From Cohnella pontilimi (GTDB taxonomy: Bacteria; Bacillota; Bacilli; Paenibacillales; Paenibacillaceae), in the NCBI RefSeq assembly GCF_005049045.1, contig NZ_SUPK01000001.1, positions 682,001 to 746,000 of the forward strand: 64,000 nt of DNA, given 5' to 3'. The notes below the pieces were generated by a model. That model was not told where the DNA came from and did no database searches. It saw only the letters and a program-made list of their open reading frames with translations. The position numbers and the translations under genes were made by a program. Below are positions 26,817-38,150 of this stretch, in pieces. How positions within the stretch are numbered: the stretch's first letter is position 1; the number at the start of each line of letters is the position of its first letter.

Positions 26817-27623
26817 TTATACGCGCATCATTCGCGTTCGAGCCGTCAATGCAACGATCAGCAAGGCGATCAGCAGCAGAACGACCGTACCGCCCGGAGC
26901 CAGGTTCCACACGCCCGCAATCCACAATCCCGCGATTACGGCAGCTTCGCCCACCACGACTACAATGACGATGGCCTGCCGAAAGCTCCGGGACAGCGCG
27001 AGACTGCATGCCGCAGGGATGGTGAGCAAGGCCGAAACGAGCAGCGCCCCGACGATCTTGATCGCCGCGCTGATCACCAGCGCCGTAAGAATGCTGATCA
27101 TGATGTTGAAATAACGGACCGGAAGCCCGCCGACAGCCGCCGCATCTTCATCGAAGGTGAGCAGAAACAGCTCTTTGCGGTGAAGGGTCACAAGGCCAAG
27201 GACGATGACGGTAACGGCCGCGATTACGATCAAATCGGTGGTATCGAGCGTGTAGATGCTTCCGAATAAATAAGAGCTTACGTTCAAATTAAAGCCCATG
27301 CCCAGCGTGAAAAAGAGCGACGCCAAAGCGATACCGCCGGACATGATAATGGCGAGGGACAGCTCGGCATAGGTGCGGTAGGTGCGCCTCAGCTTCTCGA
27401 TGGCGAACGATGCCGCAATCGCGAACAACAGCCCCATGAGAACCGGATACACGCCCAGCAAAAACCCGAGTGCGACTCCCGCGATGCTGACGTGGGACAA
27501 CGTGTCGCCGATCATGGCTAAGCGCCTCAGCACGAGAAACAGCCCCATGAGAGGGGCTGTCACCGCAATGAGCGCGCCGCCGATCAACGCTCTTTGGAAA
27601 AATTCCGCGGTAATCAGATCCAA
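26817..27623 (-). CDS. znuB: zinc ABC transporter permease
   Basis: 268-residue ABC-3 family metal permease with about eight membrane helices (ZnuB/AdcB type). The start is TTG at 27621-27623, ten bases after AAGAAGG and seven bases downstream of znuC. With ZnuC and the lipoprotein ZnuA it forms the high-affinity zinc importer. The Zur box upstream of znuA argues for zinc rather than manganese. Confidence 0.93.
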   Translation of the reverse strand: MDLITAEFFQRALIGGALIAVTAPLMGLFLVLRRLAMIGDTLSHVSIAGVALGFLLGVYPVLMGLLFAIAASFAIEKLRRTYRTYAELSLAIIMSGGIALASLFFTLGMGFNLNVSSYLFGSIYTLDTTDLIVIAAVTVIVLGLVTLHRKELFLLTFDEDAAAVGGLPVRYFNIMISILTALVISAAIKIVGALLVSALLTIPAACSLALSRSFRQAIVIVVVVGEAAVIAGLWIAGVWNLAPGGTVVLLLIALLIVALTARTRMMRV

Positions 27624-27629
27624 CGGGTG

Positions 27630-28397
27630 TTAACCTTCTTTCCGGACAGTGTGGAGCAGATCCGTCTCCGCGCAATCCTCGAGATCGTGAGAATGACGGA
27701 CGAAAAACGACAGCTTGCCGCTCGTTTCCTTCGGTTCTTCCCCCAAATACGAACGCACCATCTCCATGTCGTGCGACACCATTAAAAATGTAATATTATG
27801 CTTCTGGTGCATGTGCCGGATCAGATGAAAAAAATTTTGCTGTGTTTCCGCATCGATACCGGACATCGGCTCGTCCAGAATGAGCAGCTGGGGGTTGCTG
27901 ATCAGCGCCCGGGCGAGAAACACCCGCTGCTGCTGTCCGCCCGAAAGCTCGCCGATTCGTTTGTCCGCCAAGTCTTCAATCTGCATCGTACGGAGAGCGT
28001 CCATGCAGCGGTCCGCATCCTGGCGCGTCACCCGCCGGAACAGCTTGCGACGCCCGAACAGGCCGGACATCACCACTTCCCGGACTGTTGCCGGGAACAG
28101 CGGATTAAAATTGTTTTTCTGCGGTACGTATCCGATCAGCTCGCGCTCCTTGAATTGATCCGCCGGTGCGCCAAACAGCTCGATCCGGCCGCTGTCAGGC
28201 GTAAGGAGACCGACGATCAGCCTGAGCAGCGTGGATTTACCGGCGCCGTTAGGTCCAATCAAGCCGATGAAATCCCGCTCTTGGATACGGAAGGAAAGAT
28301 GACTCAGTACAGGTTTGCCGTCGAAGGAGAACGAAACGTCGTTCAAAGTTACGATATCCCGGTGACAACCGGGCTGCGGAGCCGCCCATGCGCACAT
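27630..28397 (-). CDS. znuC: zinc ABC transporter ATP-binding protein
   Basis: 255-residue ABC ATPase. It shows Walker A GPNGAGKST, Q-loop VPQKNNF, signature LSGGQQQR, Walker B LLILDEP and the H-loop VSHD. The ATG follows GGGGGAGACGGC. The first 14 residues (MCAWAAPQPGCHRD) precede the conserved domain and are unusual in containing two cysteines and a histidine. A later start is possible but no better Shine-Dalgarno is seen. Confidence 0.94.
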   Translation of the reverse strand: MCAWAAPQPGCHRDIVTLNDVSFSFDGKPVLSHLSFRIQERDFIGLIGPNGAGKSTLLRLIVGLLTPDSGRIELFGAPADQFKERELIGYVPQKNNFNPLFPATVREVVMSGLFGRRKLFRRVTRQDADRCMDALRTMQIEDLADKRIGELSGGQQQRVFLARALISNPQLLILDEPMSGIDAETQQNFFHLIRHMHQKHNITFLMVSHDMEMVRSYLGEEPKETSGKLSFFVRHSHDLEDCAETDLLHTVRKEG

Positions 28398-28423
28398 GCC
28401 GTCTCCCCCTCTCGTCGTTTCCT

Positions 28424-29395
28424 TTATTGTAATGCCTTCTTCAGGTTTTGCAAATTTTTCGCCATGAGCGAGAAATAATCATCCCCCGCTTTTTCCTGCT
28501 CCGGTGTGAGACCCTCTACCGGGTTCAGCACGAGCATCTCCGCATTCGTTTCTTTCGCCACCGTCTCGGTCAATTTGTTGGATACCAGTTCTTCGAAGAA
28601 AATCGCCTTGATTTGGTGCTCCTTCACGAATTGGATGATATTCACGATGTCTTGCGAACGAGGTTCCGCGTCCGGCGACAGGCCCATCAGCGCGGTTTGG
28701 TTCAGACCGTAGTCCCGGCACAAGTAACCGAACGCCTGATGGGAGACGACGATGCCGCGGCCTTTATACGGGGCCAGTTCCGCCGTGAACTTCTGGTCGA
28801 GCGCCTGCAGTTTATCCCTGAGTGTGTTGTACCGGCTTTCGAAAGCCGCCTGATGAGCCGGGTCCGCCTGAACATAAGCGTCGCGAATGTTCTCCGCCAT
28901 TTTCAGCGCCGATTTCGGGCTTACCCAGGTATGAGGATCCACATTCAATCCATGTTCGTCGGCGTGTTCGTCCGCTCCGTGTCCGTCGCCTTCAGAACGG
29001 ATCAACTCGATGCCTTGGCTGGCTTCTACGACTAATCTGGACTTATTGGCATTCAGACCTTTCAAGAAGCCGTCTTTCCAGCCTTCCAGTCCCGCTCCGT
29101 TGAAGAGCAGCATTTGAGCTTCGGAAGCAATTTGAATATCCCGGCTTTTCGGCGTCCAGTCGTGGGGTTCGACGCCCGTCGGAACAAGATTGACCACGCG
29201 GGCGTCTTCTCCGCCGATTTCGGATGCAAAGTAGTACAACGGATACAAGGTGGTCACGACGTTGACTTTGCCTTCAACGGGTTTCAAGTCGTTGTTGTTC
29301 CCGCATGCGGAGAGCACGAGAGGGATCGCCAATGCCGCAAGCAGGATGAGGCTTCGCAGCGGGTGGATTTTTTTCGAAGTCGGATTGATTTTCAT
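28424..29395 (-). CDS. znuA: zinc ABC transporter substrate-binding lipoprotein
   Basis: 323-residue cluster A-I metal-binding protein. A lipoprotein signal peptide ends in LSAC (about residue 31). Metal ligands are expected at His in GVEPHDWTP, at His in the VDPHTWVSP motif, and in VVSHQAFGYL. A short His/Glu-rich loop (HGADEHADEHG) of the kind found in zinc-specific members is present. The ATG at 29393-29395 follows AGAGGAAC. It is the first gene of znuA-znuC-znuB. Confidence 0.95.
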   Translation of the reverse strand: MKINPTSKKIHPLRSLILLAALAIPLVLSACGNNNDLKPVEGKVNVVTTLYPLYYFASEIGGEDARVVNLVPTGVEPHDWTPKSRDIQIASEAQMLLFNGAGLEGWKDGFLKGLNANKSRLVVEASQGIELIRSEGDGHGADEHADEHGLNVDPHTWVSPKSALKMAENIRDAYVQADPAHQAAFESRYNTLRDKLQALDQKFTAELAPYKGRGIVVSHQAFGYLCRDYGLNQTALMGLSPDAEPRSQDIVNIIQFVKEHQIKAIFFEELVSNKLTETVAKETNAEMLVLNPVEGLTPEQEKAGDDYFSLMAKNLQNLKKALQ

Positions 29396-29409
29396 TCCAG
29401 TTCCTCTCT

Positions 29410-29430
29410 TAATCGTAATCATTATGATTA
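29410..29430 (-). promoter_or_regulatory. Zur operator in front of znuA
   Basis: A 21-base inverted repeat with one mismatch, TAATCGTAAT-C-ATTATGATTA. Its core TCGTAATCATTATGA (29413-29427) differs at one base from the Bacillus Zur box TCGTAATNATTACGA. It lies just downstream of the promoter, over the transcription start, the expected place for zinc-dependent repression. Confidence 0.88.
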
Positions 29431-29433
29431 TGG

Positions 29434-29462
29434 ATTATAGCGGTGCCAAAGTACGCTGTCAA
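29434..29462 (-). promoter_or_regulatory. consensus sigma-A promoter of znuACB
   Basis: On the minus strand a perfect TTGACA (29457-29462) and a perfect TATAAT (29434-29439) are separated by 17 bases. It abuts the Zur operator. Confidence 0.9.
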
Positions 29463-29504
29463 TAAAAGAAACTGCCTTATCCGTAAAATTTACGGAAAGA
29501 CAGT
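29463..29504 (-). terminator. terminator of the amylopullulanase gene
   Basis: On the minus strand ACTG...CAGT encloses the strong stem TCCGTAAA/TTTACGGA (29489-29496 with 29480-29487), followed by TTTCTTTTA. It lies 60 bases past the stop and immediately upstream of the znuA promoter. Confidence 0.65.
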
Positions 29505-29565
29505 CTCTCCCCTTTTGCTGCGCCCAACGACTATCCTCTTCCAACAGGCTAGCGGCTATCCTTGC

Positions 29566-32500
29566 TTACTTTTTATCGAGTTTGTTCACGGTGACGGCAT
29601 TCGAATATCCGGCATTGTCCCCTCCGGCGACGAGCAGCCGGAATTGGTAGGTGACATGCGGTTTGATCCCCTTAACCGAAGCGTTGGTTGCGGAGTTGGC
29701 GATCGCTCCGGTCTCAGCGGCAGTCCAATGGGTACCGTCAGTCGATTGTTGAACAACGATTTTGGATGCTCCTCTAGCAGCCGTCCATTTGAATGTGACG
29801 GTATTCCCTTTGATTTCGGAAGTCCGGAAGTCCGAAACCGGCAGCGAGGTTCTCTTGACCGTGACCGCATACGATTGGGTTGTCCCGTTCTCGGCTGTTA
29901 CCAAGATGGTCACCCGGTTGTCTCCGACATTCAATTTAACCGGTATCTGCGGCGACGATCCATTCACCGTGACGGCTGCACGAGAATCCGCAGCGGCAGG
30001 TGTAACCGTCAGGCTGGAAACGGTATACGGAACGTCCGCCGTATAACCGGTCTGCTCAGGCGTGAATGGCTCATTCAACACCGCTCCTCCCGATAGCGCG
30101 ATTCCCTTCAAATTCGCGTTTCCGGATAAAGTGCGGTTAATGGTCAGACGAATCGTCTTGGTCGCTTGACCAGCCCTGCCGTCGTCCGTGTACCATGGCT
30201 GATCAATCGTCTCCTGCGTAGGCTCGATATGCAGCACAAATTCGTTGGAGCCAGGATTGAGCGGGATATTTTGGAGATAAACGTTACCGCGATCGTCCAT
30301 GGCGCCATCGGGCAGCGGGGTACCGTTCATCGTGAAGGCAACGCCGTAAGGAACCGAGGCTTTCAGCGTGAATGAAGTCTCATTCGTCTCGTAAGAGATA
30401 TCGTCGCCGTACGAGATTCTCGGCATCGTCACGATCATCGGCATATCAACCCAACGCAGCACGTAGTCCTCCACCAGCATTTTGTTGCCGCCTTGATTGG
30501 CAATGGTTAGGCGCATGTTGGTGTCGGTGGAGCTGTATGCCCAGTTGCCGTAATCTTCCGTATCGTTCGGCACTCGCTTGTGGCTGGTGAACGCCTCGGT
30601 GGACCAAGTGCCCCGGGTAAATTTGTACTGGATCGAGCGTCCCGCCATCATTTTAAAGGAGTATTCCATGATGGTGTTGTCCGTCGCGCCGCTCGGAACG
30701 GTCAATTTGCTGCCGCTCGAATTCCAGCCGTTGAAATCGCCGGCGATATAAATGTTATCCGTGACCGGCGTGTAGTCCGGAATATGCAGGCGGAGCGTAA
30801 CATCCACCATCACGAGCTGCGGGGTGACGGATTGTTCGCCGGAAAAGCTTCGGTTGTAAGAGGCGTCGAAGACCGCCACTTTGTATCGGTACGTCGTGCC
30901 GTTCGTGACGGTAAAGTCCGTGTACGTCAGCGCGTTTCGAACCGTGGCGATTTTGCGGAACACTTCGTTCCCGGAAGCGCGATAAATTTCGAACCCTTTG
31001 ACATCGGCCGCTTCCCCGGTCCAGGACAGCACCGCCCTGCCGGACTCCACGGTGATCTCTTGCAGCACCGGCGTTGCCGGAGCCTCGGTGTCCGCGGCAT
31101 CTGCATTTGCCGTAAAGGAAGATTCCCCCGACTTCGTAACCGTGTCTCCGTTGTTCGTGGACGCCTGTACGAAATAATGGTAGACGCCTGACTCCGAAGG
31201 TTCGAAGACTGCGCGGTACGTTTTGGCAGGACCATGATCCGCCTTGTATTTCATGGAGATGACCGTTTGGTTTGCGGCATCGCCGTCTTTGTAATAGACA
31301 AGCTGTACCGTTAGGTTGGTCGCGGCTTTGCCTGCCAGCGCCGGGTCGTCCGTTAATCCGGGAACCGCCACATCGCTCGTAATCTCCGCCGTCGTAATGC
31401 CGACTCCGATCGTCATGTCGGCCATAGAGGACGGCGAGGAAACGGAACCGATCGGGAACGACGGCGTCGCGTCAACCATGCCGGTCAATAGGCTTTCGCC
31501 GGTACCTTTTACTGCCGACACGGCGTAGTAGTACTTGGTTCCATTCACAATATTCGTGTCAATATACGCCGGAGTGGAAGCCGTGCCGATTTGCTGGACT
31601 TGGCCGCCTTCGATCGGAGCGCGGTAGACGACATAGCTGTCCGCACCCGGCACTGCGTCCCAAGTTAACGAGACGGAACTGTTGCCTCCGGACGCCTGCA
31701 GGCCGGACGGCGTTAGCACGACGGACAGTGTACCGTCGGACAGCATCATCACCGCCGACATCGCCGGCAGCGTGAGCGAAATTTTGCCGCCGGATACCGT
31801 TCCCTTGAGTCCGCTGCCGAGTTGGTCGGTGAACGTAACTCCGTTCGGCAGGAAGCCGGAGACATCCGCTTCAACGGAAGCGGCGGAACTGCCGGCGTTG
31901 ACGGCCACTAGTGCGGATTTCGACGCGGATTTGCGCGCATAAGCAATCACACTGCCTTGCGCATACGCCAGGTGAAGGTCACCCGTCCGGAACACTTCGT
32001 TGGCATTGCGAACTTGAGCTGCGGTTTTATAGGTATCAAACAGTTCCGCATACCGTCCTGCGCCTGTAAAGCCGCTCCCTGATGAGGTGACGCGCTCCCA
32101 AGGGAACGTTCTTCGGGAATCCGGATCTTTCGTGCCGGTCAATCCGACTTCGTCACCGTAATAGACGGTCGGAGCCCCGGGATAGCCCATTTGGAACACC
32201 GCAATCAACGCTTGTTGCTTTAACGCTTTATCGGAAGCTTCGGGTGCGATTTTCAAGTTCTCTTCTTCCCAAGTCGGCTGATCCAGTTTCGTTATGGAGC
32301 GGATTGTGTCGTGCGAGTCCACGAGGTTCAGCATCGCCTGCCAAGCTTCCTTGGGATAATCCTCGCGGATTTGCTCCAAAGCGGTATCGAAGTTTTTCGC
32401 CAAGTCCGGGTTCACGCTGTCTTTGCCCGCGCCGATTATAAAGTCCTGCAGCGCTCCGCGGAACCTGTAGTTCATGACGGAGTCGAACTGGTCGCCTAGC

Positions 32501-35475
32501 AAATAACGCGTCGCGACGCCCCATTCTTCTCCTAATATGACAGGATCATCGATCGTGCCGCCGTTTCCGTCCGTTAGTCCTTTGGCCGACTTGACCGCCT
32601 CGCGGAACTTTTTCCAGGTTTCAGAGGACACGTCCGGCGCCACATCAAGCCGCCAACCGTCGCCTCCCATCCAGAGCCAGCGCTGCGAGACGCTGTCTTG
32701 CATCGCCGCGGCGACTTCAGACGCCGATTTGCCTGTGAGGCTGTGCCCGATGACATTGTCCCGATAGCTTACGTTGTTCCATTCATGCTCCCCGCTGATG
32801 GCTTGCGAATCCCCGGGCTGAGGCGACTTTGCATCCATCGCCGGCAAGGAATCGTACCCCCACCAACCCTCATAGCGGTAACGGGTGTTTCCTTTATCAT
32901 CAGTTACTTTGTCAGGTCCCACCGTAAACCAGGTCGTAAAACCGAAGTCCTCCGGGTACTTGTACGGCTGTCCGTCAGCGGGATTGATTTTCGCCGTAAA
33001 ATCGTCAATTACAGCCTGTTTGGCTTCGCTCTCCGACATGCCCGATTCGGTTTTCTTCCACACTTTCGCCCAGAACTCGTAGGCTCCGATTTCCGGGTAT
33101 TTCTCATACCGGTCGAAATAGATGGAGTCGTCGCCCACGTGATTGAACACGCCGTCGTTCAGAACATGGATGCCCCGCACGGCGGCTTCTTTGGCGAAGG
33201 TCATAAAGATGGCGTCGGAAGCTTTTCTCGTGGCGTCATAATTCAAGCCGGAAGCCGGGTCACCCGGTGTGTTGTAAACAGGCTTGCCGAACACCGGGTC
33301 GAGATGCTTGTAGTCGGTCGCATCGTATTTGTGGTTGGACGCTGCCCATGCGACCGGGTTCAAGTAAATCGCTGTGATGCCCAGCGATTGCAGGTAATCC
33401 AGCTTTTGCCGGATGCCTTCGATATCCCCGCCGTAAAATTCGTTGGTCCAGATTCCATCGGATTTCGCGTCCGGGTAATATGGCTTATTTTCCGGTGTGA
33501 TCCGGTTCGGATTTTCCGGCACGTCGCTCCACTGGCCCCATACTTGGGCGGGAGCCGGATCGTTCGGCACTCCGCCGTCAAAGTACTGCAAAGGCTGATT
33601 CGAAGGTTGTCCCGCATTCGGCCCGCTCTCGGTACGAACTCCCCGGTAACCGTCTTTCAGCTTGGCGCGGTTGTTGCTGGGGTCGCCGTCGAAGAACCGG
33701 TCCGGGAAAATTTGATAGACGACCGCGTTCTTCATCCAATCCGGCGTCTTGTAATCCGGAGCATATACCGTGAGGTTAAATGGCACAGCTCCCTCATCCA
33801 CGGCCGCGCCGCTTCCTCCGCTGCTGTTGTCGTCGCCGTATTCGAGCTTTTTGGGCCCGTCTATCAAAATAAATTTGTATCCCCAAACGCCGATCTCATG
33901 AAAAGCAGTGCGGGGGATGACAACCTCGTAGTAATCTTGGTCGCCGACCGTCGTTGCTTTATGCATTTCGAAGCCGATCACGGAGCCATTGCCGCTGATC
34001 AGGTCGACTTTGGCCATCTGCACGTCGCCCCGCTTGACGGCAATTCGCAGGGTGAGATCTTCCATCCCTTGCTTGATCGCTCCGAACGGCTTTTTGAAAG
34101 TGGCGGAGCGGCTGTCAAATTGGATGTCCGCTGCCTGGATGTTGCCGTCGTAACCTCCATCGGCGATGGAGTAGTCGGCACGCAAACGTTTGGAAGCGGC
34201 CGAGTTGTCGAAGGAGAACGTTACGGCGGCGGCTTCCGTCAGCGTAAACTTAAGATTGTTTCCGCTATCTCCGAAATTTTCATTCGACCAGGAATTGCCC
34301 AACACGACTTTGGCTTCATGCGTACCTTCACCAATCGTGCGCTGCAAGCGATAGGAGGTGTTGTTAAAGTAATAGTCGACGAACATTTGCTTGGCATCCG
34401 CCGGACTCCATGCCGGTTCGCCGAATTGTGTCTGCAGGGTGCCGACGAGGCGCGGCCATACATCGTCTGCGAGTACAGCGGTATACTGGGGCACTCCCCC
34501 CATGCCCGCGATGTTGGTGCGCACCTGCATCGTTTCCTCGTTCAAATAGAAATTCACTTTGGTCGTATCCGCGAGATCGAACACGATATTGTTGCCGTTG
34601 TCTCCGATTTGCGTGTCCCAGCTTCCGTTTTTGGTGAATTTGAATTCATGATGCCCGGCGGGCAACACGGCTGAATAGGCGTAAAAATCGCCGACCGGAT
34701 GCTTCATTTGTGTGGCTGTTCCGCCCGGGTTCCAGTTGCCGGAATCCCCAAGCGCTTGCTGGAACGTCCCGGCCAGCACCCATTTGGATTTGGCGCCCGG
34801 CTGATCCGTGAATGTGTCCGGTTGGATTGTTGACGGATTGGCCGTGCCGACCGTGATCGCACTGTTGCCGTTCGCGGTCTGCTGATTCGTCGGATCCGTG
34901 AAATAAACGTCCCGGGCATCGATGTCCGATAACTTGAACCGGGCAATCAACTTATACTCGTACACTCCGTCGGCCAGTACACCGGTCGTATAAGTATAAA
35001 TCCCGTTATTGTCGACTAATGGATGCTGATTGGCCCAATTGTTATCGAAGGTGCCTGCCGCCAGATAAGCAATGGACGCCGCCGGAATCAGCAATTTTCC
35101 GTTCGCATCGGCTATCGCCGTCAAATTCGAACCGTCCATCCAGTTGCCGTTTACCCGGAATTTATACTCGTAAGTTTTATTGACCTCCAGGTTATTCACT
35201 TGCACATAGGTTTGATTCCCTTCCGTTACGGTGTTTTCCGCTATGGAGATCCCTTCTCCCCAATTTGCGGCTCCGCCCAAAAAGTCCCCGGTTACTCTCA
35301 CTTGGATGCTGCTCGAAGGTATGGCAAAGGTAATCCGATGGTCGTCGCCGACCGTCGTACCGTCAGGCGCAGCCGCCGCCGCTATCGCACCAAAACCGGC
35401 GAGCAGGAATTGAAGCGTCATAACGAGGCTCAACATCATGGACAACCTTTTTCTGTTCCTTAAACGAGTGAACAT
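29566..35475 (-). CDS. secreted multidomain amylopullulanase (GH13)
   Basis: 1969-residue extracellular enzyme predicted to cleave alpha-1,4 and probably alpha-1,6 bonds in starch and pullulan. A signal peptide (about 1-36, ending AIAAAAA) is followed by several pullulanase X25/SusE-like beta-sandwich repeats (about 40-475; AGTFQQALGDSGNWNP is one). An N-domain and a single GH13 barrel follow, beginning near VVYQIFPDRF (588). The catalytic nucleophile Asp is in GWRLDVAPD (about 942), the acid/base Glu in ILGEEWG (about 982) and the transition-state Asp in LVDSHDT (about 1052). Then come fibronectin III domains (about 1253-1338 and 1465-1548), a starch-binding CBM20-like domain (IYIAGDFNGW, about 1580), a cadherin-like domain (about 1790-1868) and a last fibronectin III. 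There is no LPXTG or SLH anchor. The ATG at 35473-35475 has GGGAGGGG upstream. Confidence 0.92.
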   Translation of the reverse strand: MFTRLRNRKRLSMMLSLVMTLQFLLAGFGAIAAAAAPDGTTVGDDHRITFAIPSSSIQVRVTGDFLGGAANWGEGISIAENTVTEGNQTYVQVNNLEVNKTYEYKFRVNGNWMDGSNLTAIADANGKLLIPAASIAYLAAGTFDNNWANQHPLVDNNGIYTYTTGVLADGVYEYKLIARFKLSDIDARDVYFTDPTNQQTANGNSAITVGTANPSTIQPDTFTDQPGAKSKWVLAGTFQQALGDSGNWNPGGTATQMKHPVGDFYAYSAVLPAGHHEFKFTKNGSWDTQIGDNGNNIVFDLADTTKVNFYLNEETMQVRTNIAGMGGVPQYTAVLADDVWPRLVGTLQTQFGEPAWSPADAKQMFVDYYFNNTSYRLQRTIGEGTHEAKVVLGNSWSNENFGDSGNNLKFTLTEAAAVTFSFDNSAASKRLRADYSIADGGYDGNIQAADIQFDSRSATFKKPFGAIKQGMEDLTLRIAVKRGDVQMAKVDLISGNGSVIGFEMHKATTVGDQDYYEVVIPRTAFHEIGVWGYKFILIDGPKKLEYGDDNSSGGSGAAVDEGAVPFNLTVYAPDYKTPDWMKNAVVYQIFPDRFFDGDPSNNRAKLKDGYRGVRTESGPNAGQPSNQPLQYFDGGVPNDPAPAQVWGQWSDVPENPNRITPENKPYYPDAKSDGIWTNEFYGGDIEGIRQKLDYLQSLGITAIYLNPVAWAASNHKYDATDYKHLDPVFGKPVYNTPGDPASGLNYDATRKASDAIFMTFAKEAAVRGIHVLNDGVFNHVGDDSIYFDRYEKYPEIGAYEFWAKVWKKTESGMSESEAKQAVIDDFTAKINPADGQPYKYPEDFGFTTWFTVGPDKVTDDKGNTRYRYEGWWGYDSLPAMDAKSPQPGDSQAISGEHEWNNVSYRDNVIGHSLTGKSASEVAAAMQDSVSQRWLWMGGDGWRLDVAPDVSSETWKKFREAVKSAKGLTDGNGGTIDDPVILGEEWGVATRYLLGDQFDSVMNYRFRGALQDFIIGAGKDSVNPDLAKNFDTALEQIREDYPKEAWQAMLNLVDSHDTIRSITKLDQPTWEEENLKIAPEASDKALKQQALIAVFQMGYPGAPTVYYGDEVGLTGTKDPDSRRTFPWERVTSSGSGFTGAGRYAELFDTYKTAAQVRNANEVFRTGDLHLAYAQGSVIAYARKSASKSALVAVNAGSSAASVEADVSGFLPNGVTFTDQLGSGLKGTVSGGKISLTLPAMSAVMMLSDGTLSVVLTPSGLQASGGNSSVSLTWDAVPGADSYVVYRAPIEGGQVQQIGTASTPAYIDTNIVNGTKYYYAVSAVKGTGESLLTGMVDATPSFPIGSVSSPSSMADMTIGVGITTAEITSDVAVPGLTDDPALAGKAATNLTVQLVYYKDGDAANQTVISMKYKADHGPAKTYRAVFEPSESGVYHYFVQASTNNGDTVTKSGESSFTANADAADTEAPATPVLQEITVESGRAVLSWTGEAADVKGFEIYRASGNEVFRKIATVRNALTYTDFTVTNGTTYRYKVAVFDASYNRSFSGEQSVTPQLVMVDVTLRLHIPDYTPVTDNIYIAGDFNGWNSSGSKLTVPSGATDNTIMEYSFKMMAGRSIQYKFTRGTWSTEAFTSHKRVPNDTEDYGNWAYSSTDTNMRLTIANQGGNKMLVEDYVLRWVDMPMIVTMPRISYGDDISYETNETSFTLKASVPYGVAFTMNGTPLPDGAMDDRGNVYLQNIPLNPGSNEFVLHIEPTQETIDQPWYTDDGRAGQATKTIRLTINRTLSGNANLKGIALSGGAVLNEPFTPEQTGYTADVPYTVSSLTVTPAAADSRAAVTVNGSSPQIPVKLNVGDNRVTILVTAENGTTQSYAVTVKRTSLPVSDFRTSEIKGNTVTFKWTAARGASKIVVQQSTDGTHWTAAETGAIANSATNASVKGIKPHVTYQFRLLVAGGDNAGYSNAVTVNKLDKK

Positions 35476-35525
35476 CTTTTCCCCTCCCTTATCGTTGTCG
35501 GACAAGTGATCGCATCCTCCTTTTG

Positions 35526-35539
35526 TGCAAACGTTTGCA
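35526..35539. promoter_or_regulatory. LacI/MalR-type operator upstream of amylopullulanase
   Basis: TGCAAACGTTTGCA is a perfect 14-base palindrome with the central CG of LacI-family operators. It lies 51 bases upstream of the start codon, where a maltose or maltodextrin repressor of the MalR type, or CcpA, could act. No LacI-family gene is in this window. Confidence 0.75.
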
Positions 35540-35559
35540 TTATGCGGTAAAAAATATAT

Positions 35560-35574
35560 ATGAAACCGCTTTCG
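35560..35574. promoter_or_regulatory. candidate cre site upstream of amylopullulanase
   Basis: ATGAAACCGCTTTCG matches 14 of 15 positions of the catabolite-responsive element WTGNAANCGNWNNCW. It lies about 85 bases upstream of the start codon, next to the palindromic operator. Confidence 0.5.
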
Positions 35575-35782
35575 ATTCGTTCTAGAACCTATAGTAATCT
35601 GCTAAATTGAGGAAGGTCAATGCCGATTGGCAAAATGCGAATAAAGTTGCAGATCCTCGTGCACGAAGTCCCAAATCGTGTCGAAAACCGGCATCAATGC
35701 CCCTCCAACCTCCCTTCACCGAAACCAATACGGCTGTGCCACATCCTTATAAACGCCTACCGCTATTCACTCCAGAAAACGC

Positions 35783-35808
35783 AAAAAAACCGCCGATCGG
35801 CGGTTTTT
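35783..35808 (-). terminator. terminator of metG
   Basis: CCGCCG-AT-CGGCGG is flanked by A7 and T5 (35783-35808), active in both directions. It begins 24 bases past the metG stop codon. Confidence 0.85.
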
Positions 35809-35831
35809 CCATGGTTCACTCCTTCAAAAGG

Positions 35832-37838
<2,007 letters not shown>

Positions 37839-37854
37839 TCAAGTCGATAAAAAC

Positions 37855-38144
37855 AAAAAAGCCCTCGTCCGTCTGGGACGAGAGCTGTCGCTCACGCGGT
37901 ACCACCCAAATTTCTCCCGTTTTCGCAAGCCGGGAGCTTTGCCGGTCGATTCGACCGAATCCGTTAACGCCGGACTGCCGCGCCGTCCCCTTACGGACGG
38001 CGACTGCGCGCTGCCGCTCGAAGGCGGATCCTCCGGGACCATTTTCCGAACGCTTCCTATACCGGTTCGCAGCTTGCCCGGCTCTCTGCAATAGGCGGTC
38101 GTTTCGTACTTATCCCTTCATGGGAACAAAATATGGAACTTCTT
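37855..38144 (-). ncRNA. T-box riboswitch leader of metG (methionine specifier)
   Basis: The canonical T-box sequence TGGGTGGTACCGCG lies at 37895-37908 on the minus strand, in the antiterminator. It is followed by a terminator in which CTCGTCC (37864-37870) pairs with GGACGAG (37876-37882) and then a run of T. Upstream, stem I shows GCAGAGAGCCGGG and GCTGCGAACCGG, typical of T-box leaders. The likely specifier is AUG at 38040-38042, in GGAAAATGGTCCCGG. Uncharged tRNA-Met would stabilise the antiterminator and switch metG on. The 5' end is inferred from the promoter. Confidence 0.92.
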
Positions 38145-38150
38145 GCCCAC

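Larger units (their letters stand above)
35476..35831. other. intergenic region between amylopullulanase and metG
   Basis: From left to right it holds the amylopullulanase leader, a LacI-type palindrome, a cre-like site, about 200 bases in which I see nothing, and the metG terminator. The sequence is noticeably more AT-rich around 35540-35600 (AAAAAATATATATG), fitting a promoter zone, although no clear -35/-10 pair can be named. Confidence 0.5.

Noticed and set aside
32698-34674. 658-codon open frame on the plus strand
   Set aside because: It lies wholly antisense to the amylopullulanase gene, has no recognisable domain and results from GC-rich codon use on the other strand.
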